The notes: a model not told the origin generated them from the sequence alone. A stretch of 64,000 nucleotides of DNA from CAWIMX01 sp963792785 (GCA_963792785.1 CAWBXO010000001.1:1860001-1924000); one strand, 5' to 3'. Shown: positions 1 to 8,557, numbered from the stretch's first letter. Numbers and translations are program-made.

Positions 1-514
1 AGACGCGCGCCGGCGCGAAGTCGAACCCCGCGGGGCGCGTCGTCCAGAAGGTGATCCGATCGAAAAGCGGCGCGTCTTCGATCGGGGCGATCGCGAGGGT
101 CACGGAGGACGGCAGCGTCCGGCCGCCGGGCTTGAGGAACCGCCGGCGCGCGTCGATGACGTCGCCGACGAGGCCGGTCTCGATGCCGAAGCGGCCGATC
201 TGATCGCAAATCAGCCAGTCGGCTCGCTCGGGGAGGGAGACGCGCGACGAGTGGCCGTGGACGAAACGCAGGCAGTCGGCCGCGCCGTTGGCGGCCGCCA
301 CGGCGCGGGCGATCTCGATGGTGCCCTCCTGCTCGATCGCGTAGACGCGCGCCGCGCCGGCGCGCCAGGCGATCAGGCCGAGGATCCCGGTGCCGCTCGC
401 CAGGTCGACGACGACGTCGCCGGGGCGCACGACTTCGGCGATCGCGCGCTGAAACGCGTCGAGGCGAACGCGGTCCGAGAGGTACTGTCGATGCTCATCG
501 ACAACGAGCGACAC
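1..514 (-). CDS. PRMT-type SAM methyltransferase of the lasso locus (partial, C-terminus beyond window)
   Basis: The frame begins at GTG 514, 6 bp after the precursor stop, and runs off the window edge, giving about 171 residues. A Rossmann SAM site is visible: motif I DLASGTG at residues 37-43 and acidic E61 after the second strand. The later part follows protein arginine methyltransferases closely: D104 and E112 sit where the PRMT double-E loop lies (D instead of the first E), followed by FLKPGG, LPSSVTL, IEDAPLFD and GFDF, in the same order as in PRMTs. The position directly behind the precursor suggests it modifies the lasso peptide, perhaps its Arg or Lys. That substrate is inference. 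A generic small-molecule or PrmA-like methyltransferase is the alternative. Confidence 0.75.
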   Translation of the reverse strand, partial: MSLVVDEHRQYLSDRVRLDAFQRAIAEVVRPGDVVVDLASGTGILGLIAWRAGAARVYAIEQEGTIEIARAVAAANGAADCLRFVHGHSSRVSLPERADWLICDQIGRFGIETGLVGDVIDARRRFLKPGGRTLPSSVTLAIAPIEDAPLFDRITFWTTRPAGFDFAPARV

Positions 515-520
515 GGTCGG

Positions 521-694
521 CTAGAGGCACTGCCCTTTGCGGCCGCCGGCGTCGCCCGCCTTGGAGCCGCCGGCCTGCGTGAGCTTGGCCACCGAGCCGT
601 ACTCGACGAGGGTCGGCGTCTTGTACGGCCGCCGGCCCTTGCCCGGCGCGGGCTCGGGCTTCTTCGCCGCCGGCCGTTTCTGTTCGTCAGCCAT
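521..694 (-). CDS. Lasso peptide precursor (57 aa)
   Basis: A short gene with a good Shine-Dalgarno (AGAGGA) lies 11 bp after the cyclase stop. The leader is Lys/Pro-rich and carries the lasso recognition signature Y24-x-x-P27-x-L29-x-x-x-G33. Thr39 occupies the usual penultimate leader position (LTQ). Cleavage after Q40 would give the 17-residue core AGGSKAGDAGGRKGQCL, in which Asp at core position 8 can close an 8-residue macrolactam ring onto Ala1. The tail holds Arg12, Lys13 and Cys16. Placement between cyclase and methyltransferase supports the call. The exact cleavage site and ring are predicted from family rules, not shown by the sequence. Confidence 0.85.
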   Translation of the reverse strand: MADEQKRPAAKKPEPAPGKGRRPYKTPTLVEYGSVAKLTQAGGSKAGDAGGRKGQCL

Positions 695-705
695 CTTGCG
701 TCCTC

Positions 706-2649
706 TCACGCGGACCGGAAGGTCCGCACTGCCTCGAATTGCCGGGTCTCGAAGACCGATCGATACCAGAGCTCCACGCCGGCCACGCTCCACACCGGCA
801 TCAGCCAGTCGACGTACGCCTCGTGCACGTCCGGGTGCGCGGCGTGGCGCCGGCGCATCTCGCGGAACATCGCGCTGATGCGCGCCTGATCCACCCACCC
901 GAGTTCGGCGACCCGCAGCCGATCGATGAACGCCTCGCCGCCGAGCGCGTCGAGCTGCCCGATGAACTGCGGGGAGAAATCGCCCTTGTCCCGGCGGCGG
1001 CCCACCTCGGGCGGCAGCACCGGTGCCAGCGCCCGCCGCATCACCGCCTTGGTGCGATCGCCCCGCCACCGTTGATTCTCTGGCATTGCCACGCAGAACT
1101 CAACGAGGCGGCGATCGAAGAACGGATGCCGCTGTTCGAGGCCGTATTCGGCTGTCGTGCGCTCGGCGGCCTCGGTGAGCTGCAGCTGCGAGGCCGACGC
1201 GACGGAGCGGCACACGTCCCAGCGGGCAAAACTGGACGGCCGGGGGTCCGGAACCTGGAGGCGGAGGCGGTTCTCGAGGCCCACGCGGGCGGCGAACCCG
1301 GGCGCGACCCAGTCGGGGACGATCCGGCGGTAGCCCCAGCGGCGCGCCAGTGGCGCGGCGGCGGCGCGGAACCACGCCGGCAGCAGCGGCAGCACCCCGG
1401 CGGTGACCAGCGCGGCCGGCGTCCATCCCGCATCGCCGACCCGGGCATCCGATCGATACTGCGACCAGGCGGCCGCGAGGTGGAAGCGCCGCAGCAGATC
1501 GGCGTAATGCAGCACGCTGCCCGTGAGCACCTGATCGCCGCCCAGGCCCGTCAGCACCACGCGGCATCCGCGCGCGCGCATGCGCTCGCGCACCTGCCCC
1601 AGCAGCTGATCGGACGCCAGTTCCGGCACGTCCATGTGTCGGGCCGCGTCCGTCCGGATGCGATCCGCGTCGAGCGGTGACGGCGCCACGGCGTGGGCCT
1701 CGAGGTCCCACATCCGCGCCACGGCCGCGCTGTACCGGCTCTCGTCGTAGGCGGGCCGATCGGGAAACACCATCGAGAACGCCGCCAGCGCGGGTCCGCC
1801 CGCGGCGCGCGCGGCCGACTGCGCCACGCCCGCCACCGCGGAGGAATCGAGGCCGCCGCTCAGCGACACGGCCACCACGCCACGATCGGTCCGGAGGCGG
1901 CAGCGTACGGCATCCTCGAAGAGCGCGCGGAAGTGCTCGTCGTACTCCGCATCGTGCGCGTAGCGCACCTCGCGCTCCGGGTCCAGGCGCCAGTACGCGC
2001 GGACGGCCACGCGGTCCTCGCCGACGGTCATCGAATGCGCTGGCGGCAGGCGCGACACGCCGCGGAACAGCGTCTCGTCCGTCCGGCGGAATTCGTCGGC
2101 CAGCACCTCGGCGACCATGCCCTCGTTCGGCTCGGGCTCGACGACGCCCGCCGCCAGCAGTTGCCGGCACTCCGAGGCCCACACGAACACGCGATCGGTG
2201 AGGTGGTAGACGAACGGCCGGATGCCGATCACGTCGCGCGCGCAGAACACTTCGCGCCGCCGCTCGTCCCAGATCGCGAAGGCGAAGTCGCCCAGCAGGC
2301 GCGCCGGGCAGTCCTGACCCCAGCGCTCGTACGCGCGCAGCACGTACGCGCTGTCCGCGGCCCCGCGAAGGTCGGCGGCCGGGTCGAGCGCCGCGGCGAG
2401 CTCGTCGCGATTGTCCAGGCGGCCGGCGAACGTCAGCCTGAGGCCGGACGCGGCGTCGTGCAGCGGCTGGCGATCGTGATGATCCTCGGGCGTCGTGCAC
2501 AGGGATAGATGCGCGAGGCCGACGGCGCCCGCCACGTCGGCGCGCGCGCCATCGGGACCACGATGGGCCACGGGGGCGAGCAGGCGCTGCAGCAGGGATG
2601 GGCTGACCGGGCGGCCGTCGCGGTGAAACACGCCGGCCAGGGCGCTCAC
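706..2649 (-). CDS. Lasso cyclase (asparagine-synthetase-like C protein)
   Basis: A 647-residue asparagine synthetase homologue. The N-terminal half is a class II glutaminase fold whose residue 2 is Ser instead of the nucleophilic Cys, so it should not use glutamine, as is usual for lasso cyclases. The synthetase half has the ATP pyrophosphatase loop SGGLDSS at 264-270. In lasso biosynthesis this enzyme adenylates the ring Asp/Glu side chain and closes the isopeptide bond. The start is GTG 2649, overlapping the stop of the upstream peptidase gene (GTGA), which implies translational coupling. A true AsnB is less likely given the lost Cys and the PqqD, peptidase and precursor neighbours. Confidence 0.9.
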   Translation of the reverse strand: MSALAGVFHRDGRPVSPSLLQRLLAPVAHRGPDGARADVAGAVGLAHLSLCTTPEDHHDRQPLHDAASGLRLTFAGRLDNRDELAAALDPAADLRGAADSAYVLRAYERWGQDCPARLLGDFAFAIWDERRREVFCARDVIGIRPFVYHLTDRVFVWASECRQLLAAGVVEPEPNEGMVAEVLADEFRRTDETLFRGVSRLPPAHSMTVGEDRVAVRAYWRLDPEREVRYAHDAEYDEHFRALFEDAVRCRLRTDRGVVAVSLSGGLDSSAVAGVAQSAARAAGGPALAAFSMVFPDRPAYDESRYSAAVARMWDLEAHAVAPSPLDADRIRTDAARHMDVPELASDQLLGQVRERMRARGCRVVLTGLGGDQVLTGSVLHYADLLRRFHLAAAWSQYRSDARVGDAGWTPAALVTAGVLPLLPAWFRAAAAPLARRWGYRRIVPDWVAPGFAARVGLENRLRLQVPDPRPSSFARWDVCRSVASASQLQLTEAAERTTAEYGLEQRHPFFDRRLVEFCVAMPENQRWRGDRTKAVMRRALAPVLPPEVGRRRDKGDFSPQFIGQLDALGGEAFIDRLRVAELGWVDQARISAMFREMRRRHAAHPDVHEAYVDWLMPVWSVAGVELWYRSVFETRQFEAVRTFRSA

Positions 2650-3086
2650 GCGGGCGCCCCGCCGGGTCGCGGGCCGGCCCACTGCCAGAGCGTCGCGAAG
2701 GATTCGTGCGTGAAGGCGCCGGCGAGCACGTCGCCGTCGCACTGCAGCCACGCGTGCGCGCGAAGCGCGTCGTCGTCGCGGCGGGTGCCGAGGACGAAGA
2801 CGGGCGCGGCGCCGCGGCGGCCGAGCACGCCGTAGAGCACGAGGGCGCGGGTGAGGCAGGTGGCGCCCGGGACGCGGGCGGTGACCGCCTCGACCAGCGC
2901 GGCCGCGCGTCGGCGATCGATCGTCAGGCGCGAGGCGGGCAGCCGGTCCAGCCACGCGAGCAGCGCGCGCACCGTGCGCAGGCGGATCGCGAGCGAGACG
3001 ACGGCCGACAGCACGGCCGCCTCGGCGACGAGCCGACGCTCGCCTCCGCTCAACGCGAACATCCCGCTACGAGCCCGCCCGTTCAT
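2646..3086 (-). CDS. Lasso leader peptidase (transglutaminase-like B2 protein)
   Basis: About 146 residues of the small transglutaminase-like fold used in lasso loci to cut the leader peptide. The catalytic triad is visible as Cys77 (GATCLTRA), His111 (RAHAWL) and Asp117 (CDGD). The N-terminal half is helical and hydrophobic, as in B2 proteins. ATG 3086 overlaps the end of the PqqD gene by 20 bp. ATG 3062, four bases after the PqqD stop, is an equally good start and gives the more typical N-terminus MFALSGGERRL. The 3' end overlaps the cyclase start. Confidence 0.88.
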   Translation of the reverse strand: MNGRARSGMFALSGGERRLVAEAAVLSAVVSLAIRLRTVRALLAWLDRLPASRLTIDRRRAAALVEAVTARVPGATCLTRALVLYGVLGRRGAAPVFVLGTRRDDDALRAHAWLQCDGDVLAGAFTHESFATLWQWAGPRPGGAPA

Positions 3087-3384
3087 CGCGCGCCACCACC
3101 AGTCCTTTCGCGGCCAGCTCGGACGCCAGCCGCAGCACATCCCGCTCGAGCACGTCGGCCGGCGCGTCGAACTCCTCGCGCAGCGCCGCGAGCACGCGCG
3201 CGAGGGTGCCGTGCTCGTCGATCAGGCGCCACACGCGTGTGCCGACCGCGTCGAGGCCGAAGTAAATGCCCGACGCGAGGTTGAGGAGCACGGTCTCCCC
3301 GTCCAGGTCCCGCACGACGACGTCGTCGCTCACCGCCCAGGCGGTGTCGAGGGAAATCGGCTGCCCGGCACGTTCGCCGCCCAT
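3067..3384 (-). CDS. PqqD-like lasso leader-recognition protein (B1)
   Basis: A 105-residue PqqD-fold protein (RiPP recognition element). It shows the family pattern of an N-terminal strand pair (VSDDVVVRDLDGETVLLNL), then GIYFGLDAVGTRVW and a helical C-terminus. In lasso loci the split B1 protein binds the leader and delivers it to the B2 peptidase. It is the first gene of the lasso operon, lying just after a terminator, with ATG 3384 preceded by GAGG. No transporter or isopeptidase gene is seen up to the window edge; one could lie beyond it. Confidence 0.88.
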   Translation of the reverse strand: MGGERAGQPISLDTAWAVSDDVVVRDLDGETVLLNLASGIYFGLDAVGTRVWRLIDEHGTLARVLAALREEFDAPADVLERDVLRLASELAAKGLVVARDERAGS

Positions 3385-3400
3385 AACCTCAGTGTATCCG

Positions 3401-3439
3401 CAAAAACGAAAGCCCGGCCCCAATCGCCCGGGCCGGGCT
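3401..3439 (-). terminator. Rho-independent terminator after the Ig-repeat gene
   Basis: A perfect 10-bp inverted repeat (AGCCCGGCCC at 3411-3420 and GGGCCGGGCT at 3430-3439) with a 9-nt loop. Read on the minus strand it is followed by the T-rich run TTCGTTTTTG (3401-3410). It lies between the stop of the large Ig gene and the lasso operon, so the lasso genes probably have their own start of transcription just downstream. Confidence 0.85.
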
Positions 3440-3476
3440 CTGCCTCGAAATGCACGGTTCAACCCTAACGATCGCG

Positions 3477-6400
3477 CTAGTCCCGATCGTCGCCGTCGCC
3501 GTCGTAGTGGCCGTTGCGGTGCGCCGCATGGTCGTCACGCCGCTCGTCGTCGTTCTTGCGCTTGTCGTCGTCCTTCTTGTTCGCCTTCGACTTCGCGACG
3601 GTCCAGTCGAACGCGACCGTGTCGATCGCGCCGAACGGATCGGACGCGGTGAGCACGACGTGGTACGTCCCCGGCGTCGTCGGCGTCCCCGTGATCCGGC
3701 CCGTCGCCCGATCGAGCACCAGGCCGGGCGGCAGCGTCGAGACGCCGCCCTGCAGCGCCGAGAACATCAGCGTGTCGTGGTTCGGATCCGAAGCCATCGT
3801 CGGAAGCGAGACGCTGTTGCCCGACGCGGTGCGCTGCGCGCTCACCGCGCTATAGACCGGGGGCAGGTTGAAGGCCGGGCCCGACAACGGCGCGCCGCCG
3901 GCGACCGTCGAGTCGTAGCGCACGCCGGAGTCGATCGCCGTGTCCTTCTTGTCGTGCGGCACGGCGACCGTCACCGAGCTCGTGCACGTGCCGCCCTTGC
4001 CGTCGGACGCCGTGTAGCTGATGACATAGACGCGGCCGTCACCGTGGCCCGAGCGCTCGGCGCGCACCCAGGCGGTCGGGGTCCCGACGCCGTATCCGTC
4101 GACGTCCGTGTGGCCCGAGCCGCGGCCTTCGTCGTTGTCGTCCGAGTCCGTGCCCATGGTCGGCTCGTCCTGCAGGATGCGCGTCACCGTGATCAGGATC
4201 GGGTCACCGTCCGGATCGACGATCCCCTGAATCGTGATCGGCACGAACTTGTGATTCGCCGGCCAGAGCACGGCCGGCGAGGCCGTCGCCGTGCAGACCG
4301 GCGGACGGTTCGCGCTCACGACCCAGTTGAACGTCGTGGCCGCGAACGCGCCGTACGGATCGTTCGCGCGAAGGGTCACCGGGACCCCGCTCGGCGGCGT
4401 CACGCCCGGGGTGCCTGTGATCGTGTTGCCAACGAGCGAGAGGCCGGCGGGCAGCGAGCTGACGACGGTGTAGGTCACCAGGTCGCCGTCGGCGTCGGTG
4501 GCGCGCCCGGCCAGGCTCAGCGACACCGTCTGGCCGAACTGCGTGAACTGCGCGGCCGGCGGGTTGATCCAGACGGGCGGCACGTTGACCACGCTCAGCG
4601 TGAACGTGGTGCTCGCGCTGCCGCCCAGGAAGCCGTCGGTCGCCGTGACCGTGACGGTCGTCGCGGGAACCGTTGCCGGTGAACTGCCCGAGAACTGGTG
4701 GGTCACCGGGTCGAACGAGAAGGCACCCGGCAGGCCCGTCACCGTGTAGGTCAGCGGGTCGCCATCAGGGTCGGTCCCATGCGCCACGATGTTCAGCCCG
4801 GCGCCGCGGGCCAGCGTGACCGCGCCGATTGGATCGATGGTCGGCGGCGCGTTCGTGATGGTCCAGTCGAACGGCATCGAGGCCGTGCCACCGTGCCCAT
4901 CGTCCACCTCGACCGTCAGCGTGTGGGCCCCGGGAGCGGTGGACGTGGTGCTGATGACACCGGTCTCTGCATCGATCGCGAAGCCCGCGGGCGACCCGGC
5001 CAGGCTGAACGTCAGCGCGTCGCCGTTGGGATCCGTCGCGTGCGCCGTGACCGTGGGACCCGCGCCGTGCGTCGCGATCGGTGCGATCGCGTCGATCCCC
5101 GGCGGGCTGTTGGTGATGGTCCACTCGAACACGAGCGTCTGAAGCGCCAGCAGGGGATCGCGCGGGATGTTGTCCGTGCCGACGAGGGTGAAGTCGTACG
5201 AGCCGACCGTCGTGGGCGTGCCGACGATTTGGCCGGTGCGCGCGGCGGTCTGCTGGAGGGCGAGGCCCGGCGGCAGCGATCCGTCGGCGGGCAGATAGGT
5301 GACCAGATCCGACGGATCCGGATCGCTGCCCGAAAGGACCTGAACCGGATCGACCGGAAGCCCGTGCGGGCTCGTGACGGTCACCTCACGCGTGACCTCG
5401 TCGAACGGCGCCGGCGAGACAGCGATCGTCGGCGGCGCGTTGACGTTCTCGACATGCCACACGAACGTGGTCAACACGGTGAGGCCCTGGGCGTTGGTCA
5501 CGCCGACCTTCACCAGCAGGCCGGGTCCAACCTGCTCGCCGGCATGCCAGTCGAGCGTGCCGGAGAACCGCCCGGTGTCGGGGTCCAGCGTGATCCCGAG
5601 CGGGAGCGTCGACGACGTGAACTGCAGCGTCGGATCGCCCGGGGCGCCGGAGTCGGCGACGACCGTGAAATCGATGACGTCGTTCTCCTTGTCGAACCGG
5701 TCAGGGAGCGGATCGATGGTCGGCTGGCCCGGCGGTTGGCACTCGGCGCGCGGATCGTTGATCTCGCAGATCGGCAGGGCCTGGCACACCCGGTTGCCGG
5801 CGTTCGCGGCATCCGAGCAATCCGGCGCGCCGCCGGCGGTATATTCCCGGCGCACGCACATGCCGTTGATGCCGAACCAGTCCGGGCCCGTCTCGCCGTC
5901 GACGAGCCGGGCCCGTCTCGCGATGTCCACCTGGTAGAGATAGCTGGGGAAGGTGCCGTCGTACGAGACGATCGTGGAGGCCCAGAACGCGCGGCCGTCC
6001 GGCGAGATGTCGAGCGAGAAGAACGCGCCGTGGGCCGGCTGGTTGGTGCCGCCGCCGAGGTACCCGTCCTTGATCGTGCCGTCGAGACCGATGCGGTAGA
6101 CGTCGGCTTCCGTCGCGACGAGCAGATCGCCGCTGCCGTCGCCCGGCGGCAGCAGGCGCACCTGGTGCAGCGTGTTGCTCGCGGGCGCGCCGTTGGGGGC
6201 GCGAAGCGGAATCTGGCCGAAGCGGTAGGGCTCGTCGGGCGCGACCAGGGCGGATCCCGGATCGTCGATGTCCACGACCGCCGGCTCGACACCGGCGTCG
6301 ATGAGCGCCTGCGGAATCGGCAGGAGGTGGCCGGCGGCGTCGCGTTCGGCGTAGAACACGCGCAGCACGCGGTCTTCCGACGTATAGAAGATGGTCTTGT

Positions 6401-7328
6401 TGTCGTTGGCGATCTCGATCCAGTCGGCGCCGCTCTCTCCGACGGGCACATCGAATGCGTCGATCAGCTCGCGCGCGGGGCTGAACTCCAGGATGTCGTC
6501 GGTGCCGTCGCGCGTGCCGACGTACATGTTCCCGGCACGATCGAAGGCGACCGACTTCACGCCGCCGCAGTCCATGTGCTCGTCCGCCGCGAACAGGCCG
6601 CAGCCGGGCTCGCGCGTCCACTGGGTGACGTCGAGCGGCACATCGGTGACCGGGGCCGCGAACACGCCCGGCGAGGTCTCCACCGGCTCGTGGATGTGGC
6701 TCACCTGGTTCGTCCAGAGGCTGGTCGTCCACAGGTCGCCCGTGAGTGGGTCCTCCGCGCACATCATCGTGATGTCGCCGGTCGAGTCGTGCAAGATCCC
6801 GCCCGTATCGTTGCCGCTCTGGTCGTGCACGAGGTACTTGCCGCCGTCGACGGGGGTGGTCGTGTAAATCAGGAGGGAGTTCCCGAACGCGTCGACGGTC
6901 GGGGCGCCCGGGTCACCCTGGTGCCACTGCACGTACTCAGGCTGGCCGTCCGGATAGAACAGGCGATTCCCGTTCGCGTCGAGCTGCGGGACCCACGGGT
7001 TCCCGTACTCGTCCAGAATCGGATCGCCATTGACGTCGAGGTTGTCGACGTAGACCGGGTCGTACTCCTGCGTGTACAGCGGCCGCCCGGCGTTGGTTCC
7101 GGGCGGCAGGTCAGTGACCAGATACTCGGTATCGACCGTCGTGCCGACCCCCAGGAACAGGTCCCCCGCGCACCACTGATTCGGCAACCGGTTGCCCGAG
7201 GCATCCGTCGCGCAGACGGGCTGCTGGGCGCGAGCCGTCGACGTCAGCGTGGCGGCGACCGCCGCGGCGACGAGGGTGCCGCCGAAGAGGCGCAGGAATG
7301 GCCGAACCCGGTCAGAAGGGAATGACAT
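3477..7328 (-). CDS. Secreted multi-domain surface protein with Ig-like (He_PIG type) repeats
   Basis: 1283 residues. An N-terminal signal peptide ends near ARA-QQ (about residues 33-36). Residues about 40-520 look like a beta-propeller-type region: repeated short strand blades such as GGVKSVAFDRAGNMYVGT, and several Cys. From about 530 there are at least seven Ig-like repeats of roughly 85-100 residues with the putative-Ig signature LPPGL-x-LD-x-x-TG-x-x-x-GTPT and frequent DPDGDP. One large insert is Asp-rich (TDSDDNDEGRGSG). The C-terminus is a charged tail of Lys, Asp, His and Arg. No anchor or sorting motif is visible. It forms its own transcription unit. Adhesion or matrix structure is a reasonable inference; no enzyme motif is seen. 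Confidence 0.75.
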   Translation of the reverse strand: MSFPSDRVRPFLRLFGGTLVAAAVAATLTSTARAQQPVCATDASGNRLPNQWCAGDLFLGVGTTVDTEYLVTDLPPGTNAGRPLYTQEYDPVYVDNLDVNGDPILDEYGNPWVPQLDANGNRLFYPDGQPEYVQWHQGDPGAPTVDAFGNSLLIYTTTPVDGGKYLVHDQSGNDTGGILHDSTGDITMMCAEDPLTGDLWTTSLWTNQVSHIHEPVETSPGVFAAPVTDVPLDVTQWTREPGCGLFAADEHMDCGGVKSVAFDRAGNMYVGTRDGTDDILEFSPARELIDAFDVPVGESGADWIEIANDNKTIFYTSEDRVLRVFYAERDAAGHLLPIPQALIDAGVEPAVVDIDDPGSALVAPDEPYRFGQIPLRAPNGAPASNTLHQVRLLPPGDGSGDLLVATEADVYRIGLDGTIKDGYLGGGTNQPAHGAFFSLDISPDGRAFWASTIVSYDGTFPSYLYQVDIARRARLVDGETGPDWFGINGMCVRREYTAGGAPDCSDAANAGNRVCQALPICEINDPRAECQPPGQPTIDPLPDRFDKENDVIDFTVVADSGAPGDPTLQFTSSTLPLGITLDPDTGRFSGTLDWHAGEQVGPGLLVKVGVTNAQGLTVLTTFVWHVENVNAPPTIAVSPAPFDEVTREVTVTSPHGLPVDPVQVLSGSDPDPSDLVTYLPADGSLPPGLALQQTAARTGQIVGTPTTVGSYDFTLVGTDNIPRDPLLALQTLVFEWTITNSPPGIDAIAPIATHGAGPTVTAHATDPNGDALTFSLAGSPAGFAIDAETGVISTTSTAPGAHTLTVEVDDGHGGTASMPFDWTITNAPPTIDPIGAVTLARGAGLNIVAHGTDPDGDPLTYTVTGLPGAFSFDPVTHQFSGSSPATVPATTVTVTATDGFLGGSASTTFTLSVVNVPPVWINPPAAQFTQFGQTVSLSLAGRATDADGDLVTYTVVSSLPAGLSLVGNTITGTPGVTPPSGVPVTLRANDPYGAFAATTFNWVVSANRPPVCTATASPAVLWPANHKFVPITIQGIVDPDGDPILITVTRILQDEPTMGTDSDDNDEGRGSGHTDVDGYGVGTPTAWVRAERSGHGDGRVYVISYTASDGKGGTCTSSVTVAVPHDKKDTAIDSGVRYDSTVAGGAPLSGPAFNLPPVYSAVSAQRTASGNSVSLPTMASDPNHDTLMFSALQGGVSTLPPGLVLDRATGRITGTPTTPGTYHVVLTASDPFGAIDTVAFDWTVAKSKANKKDDDKRKNDDERRDDHAAHRNGHYDGDGDDRD

Positions 7329-7346
7329 GTAATTAAGAAGTACCTA

Positions 7347-7375
7347 ATAGTACACAAGATGACATTAACTGTCAC
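7347..7375 (-). promoter_or_regulatory. Candidate sigma70 promoter with overlapping operator
   Basis: On the minus strand GTGACA (7370-7375) is separated by 17 nt from TACTAT (7347-7352) in an unusually AT-rich stretch upstream of the Ig-repeat gene. The inverted repeat TGACATTAACTGTCA (7360-7374) covers the -35 element and half the spacer, a natural repressor position. Confidence 0.55.
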
Positions 7376-7426
7376 AGTATACGGGGCACCTCGGCTGTAT
7401 ACAAGCGCGCGAAAACGTCGAAAACG

Positions 7427-8557
7427 TTAGCGGTGTGACGAACTGGAACGCGGCGGGGGCGCGAGGGGGCGAAACCACCCCAGGGCGCCGGTGACGATCC
7501 GGTGGGCGTACAAGGCGGGCAGGAGCAGGCGGCTGCGCCTGCCGTAGAGATGAAGGATGTAGCCGGCGGGTGGAAACACGTGCTCGCGCAGCAGGCGAAG
7601 CCGGCCGGACCACGGGAGCGCGCGAAGATCGGACGCGAGCACGTCGACCTTCCTCAGCCCCGACCGCAGGAATGCCGCCGACGGCTCGCCGCCCGGCGCG
7701 GCCTCGAGGCGGTCGCGCACGGCGCGCGGCACGGGGGTCTCGAACCACTCCGACGCGAGGGCCAGCCCGCGGGCGGTGACGCGCGCGAGCCGCTTCTCCA
7801 CGGCGATCGCGACCACCGCGTCCCACTCGGACGGCGTCAGGCGTCTCGCGATCCGATCGACGTCCTGGACGAAGATGAGCGTCTCGGCGTCGTAGTGGTG
7901 GGCCACGCGGTGCGCGCACGCCACCACGAGCGCGTGCACGGGGCCGAGCGCGCGGGCGTGCGGGCCGAGTGCGGGCAGCGGCACGGCGCCGCGATCGAGT
8001 TCGTCGAACGAGAACGCGTCGGCGAAGATCTGCGGATCGGCCACGCGCCAGTGGACGTCGTAGGCCGTGTCGATCCCGTCCGTCGCGGTGAACCAGGTGA
8101 ACTGGTGCGTGACGTGCTTCCCGTCGGGCCGGGACATCCGGCGGGCGCCGAGCGCGCGGAAGATCCGCGCCACCTCCGCCACGTCGGTCTCGCGCACGAA
8201 GAGGTCCGTGTCGCTCCGCGGGCGCAGCCACGGCGCGTCGTAGTGGCTGTACGCGAGCGGCGTGCCTTTGAAGAGGAGGGCGGGGACGGTCCGGGCGGCG
8301 AGGGCGTCCAGCACGCGGCGCAGGCCGACGAGGCGGATGGGCTCGAGCAGGACCGCCTCCCGAGCCAGCCGCGTCAGTTGCGCGGCGTCGCCGGGCGGGA
8401 GGCGATCGAGCACGCCGGCCTCGCGCAGCGCACGGTACGCCAGGGGCGCGACGCCGTGGGCCTCGGCGGCGTCGGCGAGGCCCGCGAGCCCGGCGGCAGA
8501 CCGGCGCGCTTCGGTCGCGGGGGACCGCAGCACCGCCGCCAGTTCGGACGCGGTCAC
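7427..8557 (-). CDS. NTP_transf_5 family nucleotidyltransferase-like protein
   Basis: 376 residues of the uncharacterised nucleotidyltransferase family PF14907. The family signature is visible at about 92-120: LLFKGTPLAYSHYD followed by R-S-DTDLFV, the Lys-Gly and Asp-x-Asp pair of the polymerase-beta-type fold. GTG 8557 lies 4 bp after the stop of the flavoprotein gene, so it is the last gene of the polysaccharide operon. Members of this family also occur in lasso-peptide loci, and such a locus lies 4 kb downstream beyond the Ig gene. Whether it acts on the polymer or the peptide cannot be decided here. Confidence 0.75.
   Translation of the reverse strand: MTASELAAVLRSPATEARRSAAGLAGLADAAEAHGVAPLAYRALREAGVLDRLPPGDAAQLTRLAREAVLLEPIRLVGLRRVLDALAARTVPALLFKGTPLAYSHYDAPWLRPRSDTDLFVRETDVAEVARIFRALGARRMSRPDGKHVTHQFTWFTATDGIDTAYDVHWRVADPQIFADAFSFDELDRGAVPLPALGPHARALGPVHALVVACAHRVAHHYDAETLIFVQDVDRIARRLTPSEWDAVVAIAVEKRLARVTARGLALASEWFETPVPRAVRDRLEAAPGGEPSAAFLRSGLRKVDVLASDLRALPWSGRLRLLREHVFPPAGYILHLYGRRSRLLLPALYAHRIVTGALGWFRPLAPPPRSSSSHR

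Noticed and set aside
4698..7325. A long open frame (about 875 codons) on the plus strand opposite the Ig-repeat gene, and similar long antisense frames throughout.
   Set aside because: They arise from the high GC content and third-position bias. The products are Arg/Ala/Gly-rich without domains or ribosome-binding sites, while the opposite strand encodes recognisable proteins.
7427..8557. NTP_transf_5 gene as a member of the lasso cluster.
   Set aside because: It is translationally coupled to the polysaccharide operon, and an independent gene plus a terminator separate it from the lasso genes. A functional link remains possible but is not supported by the arrangement.
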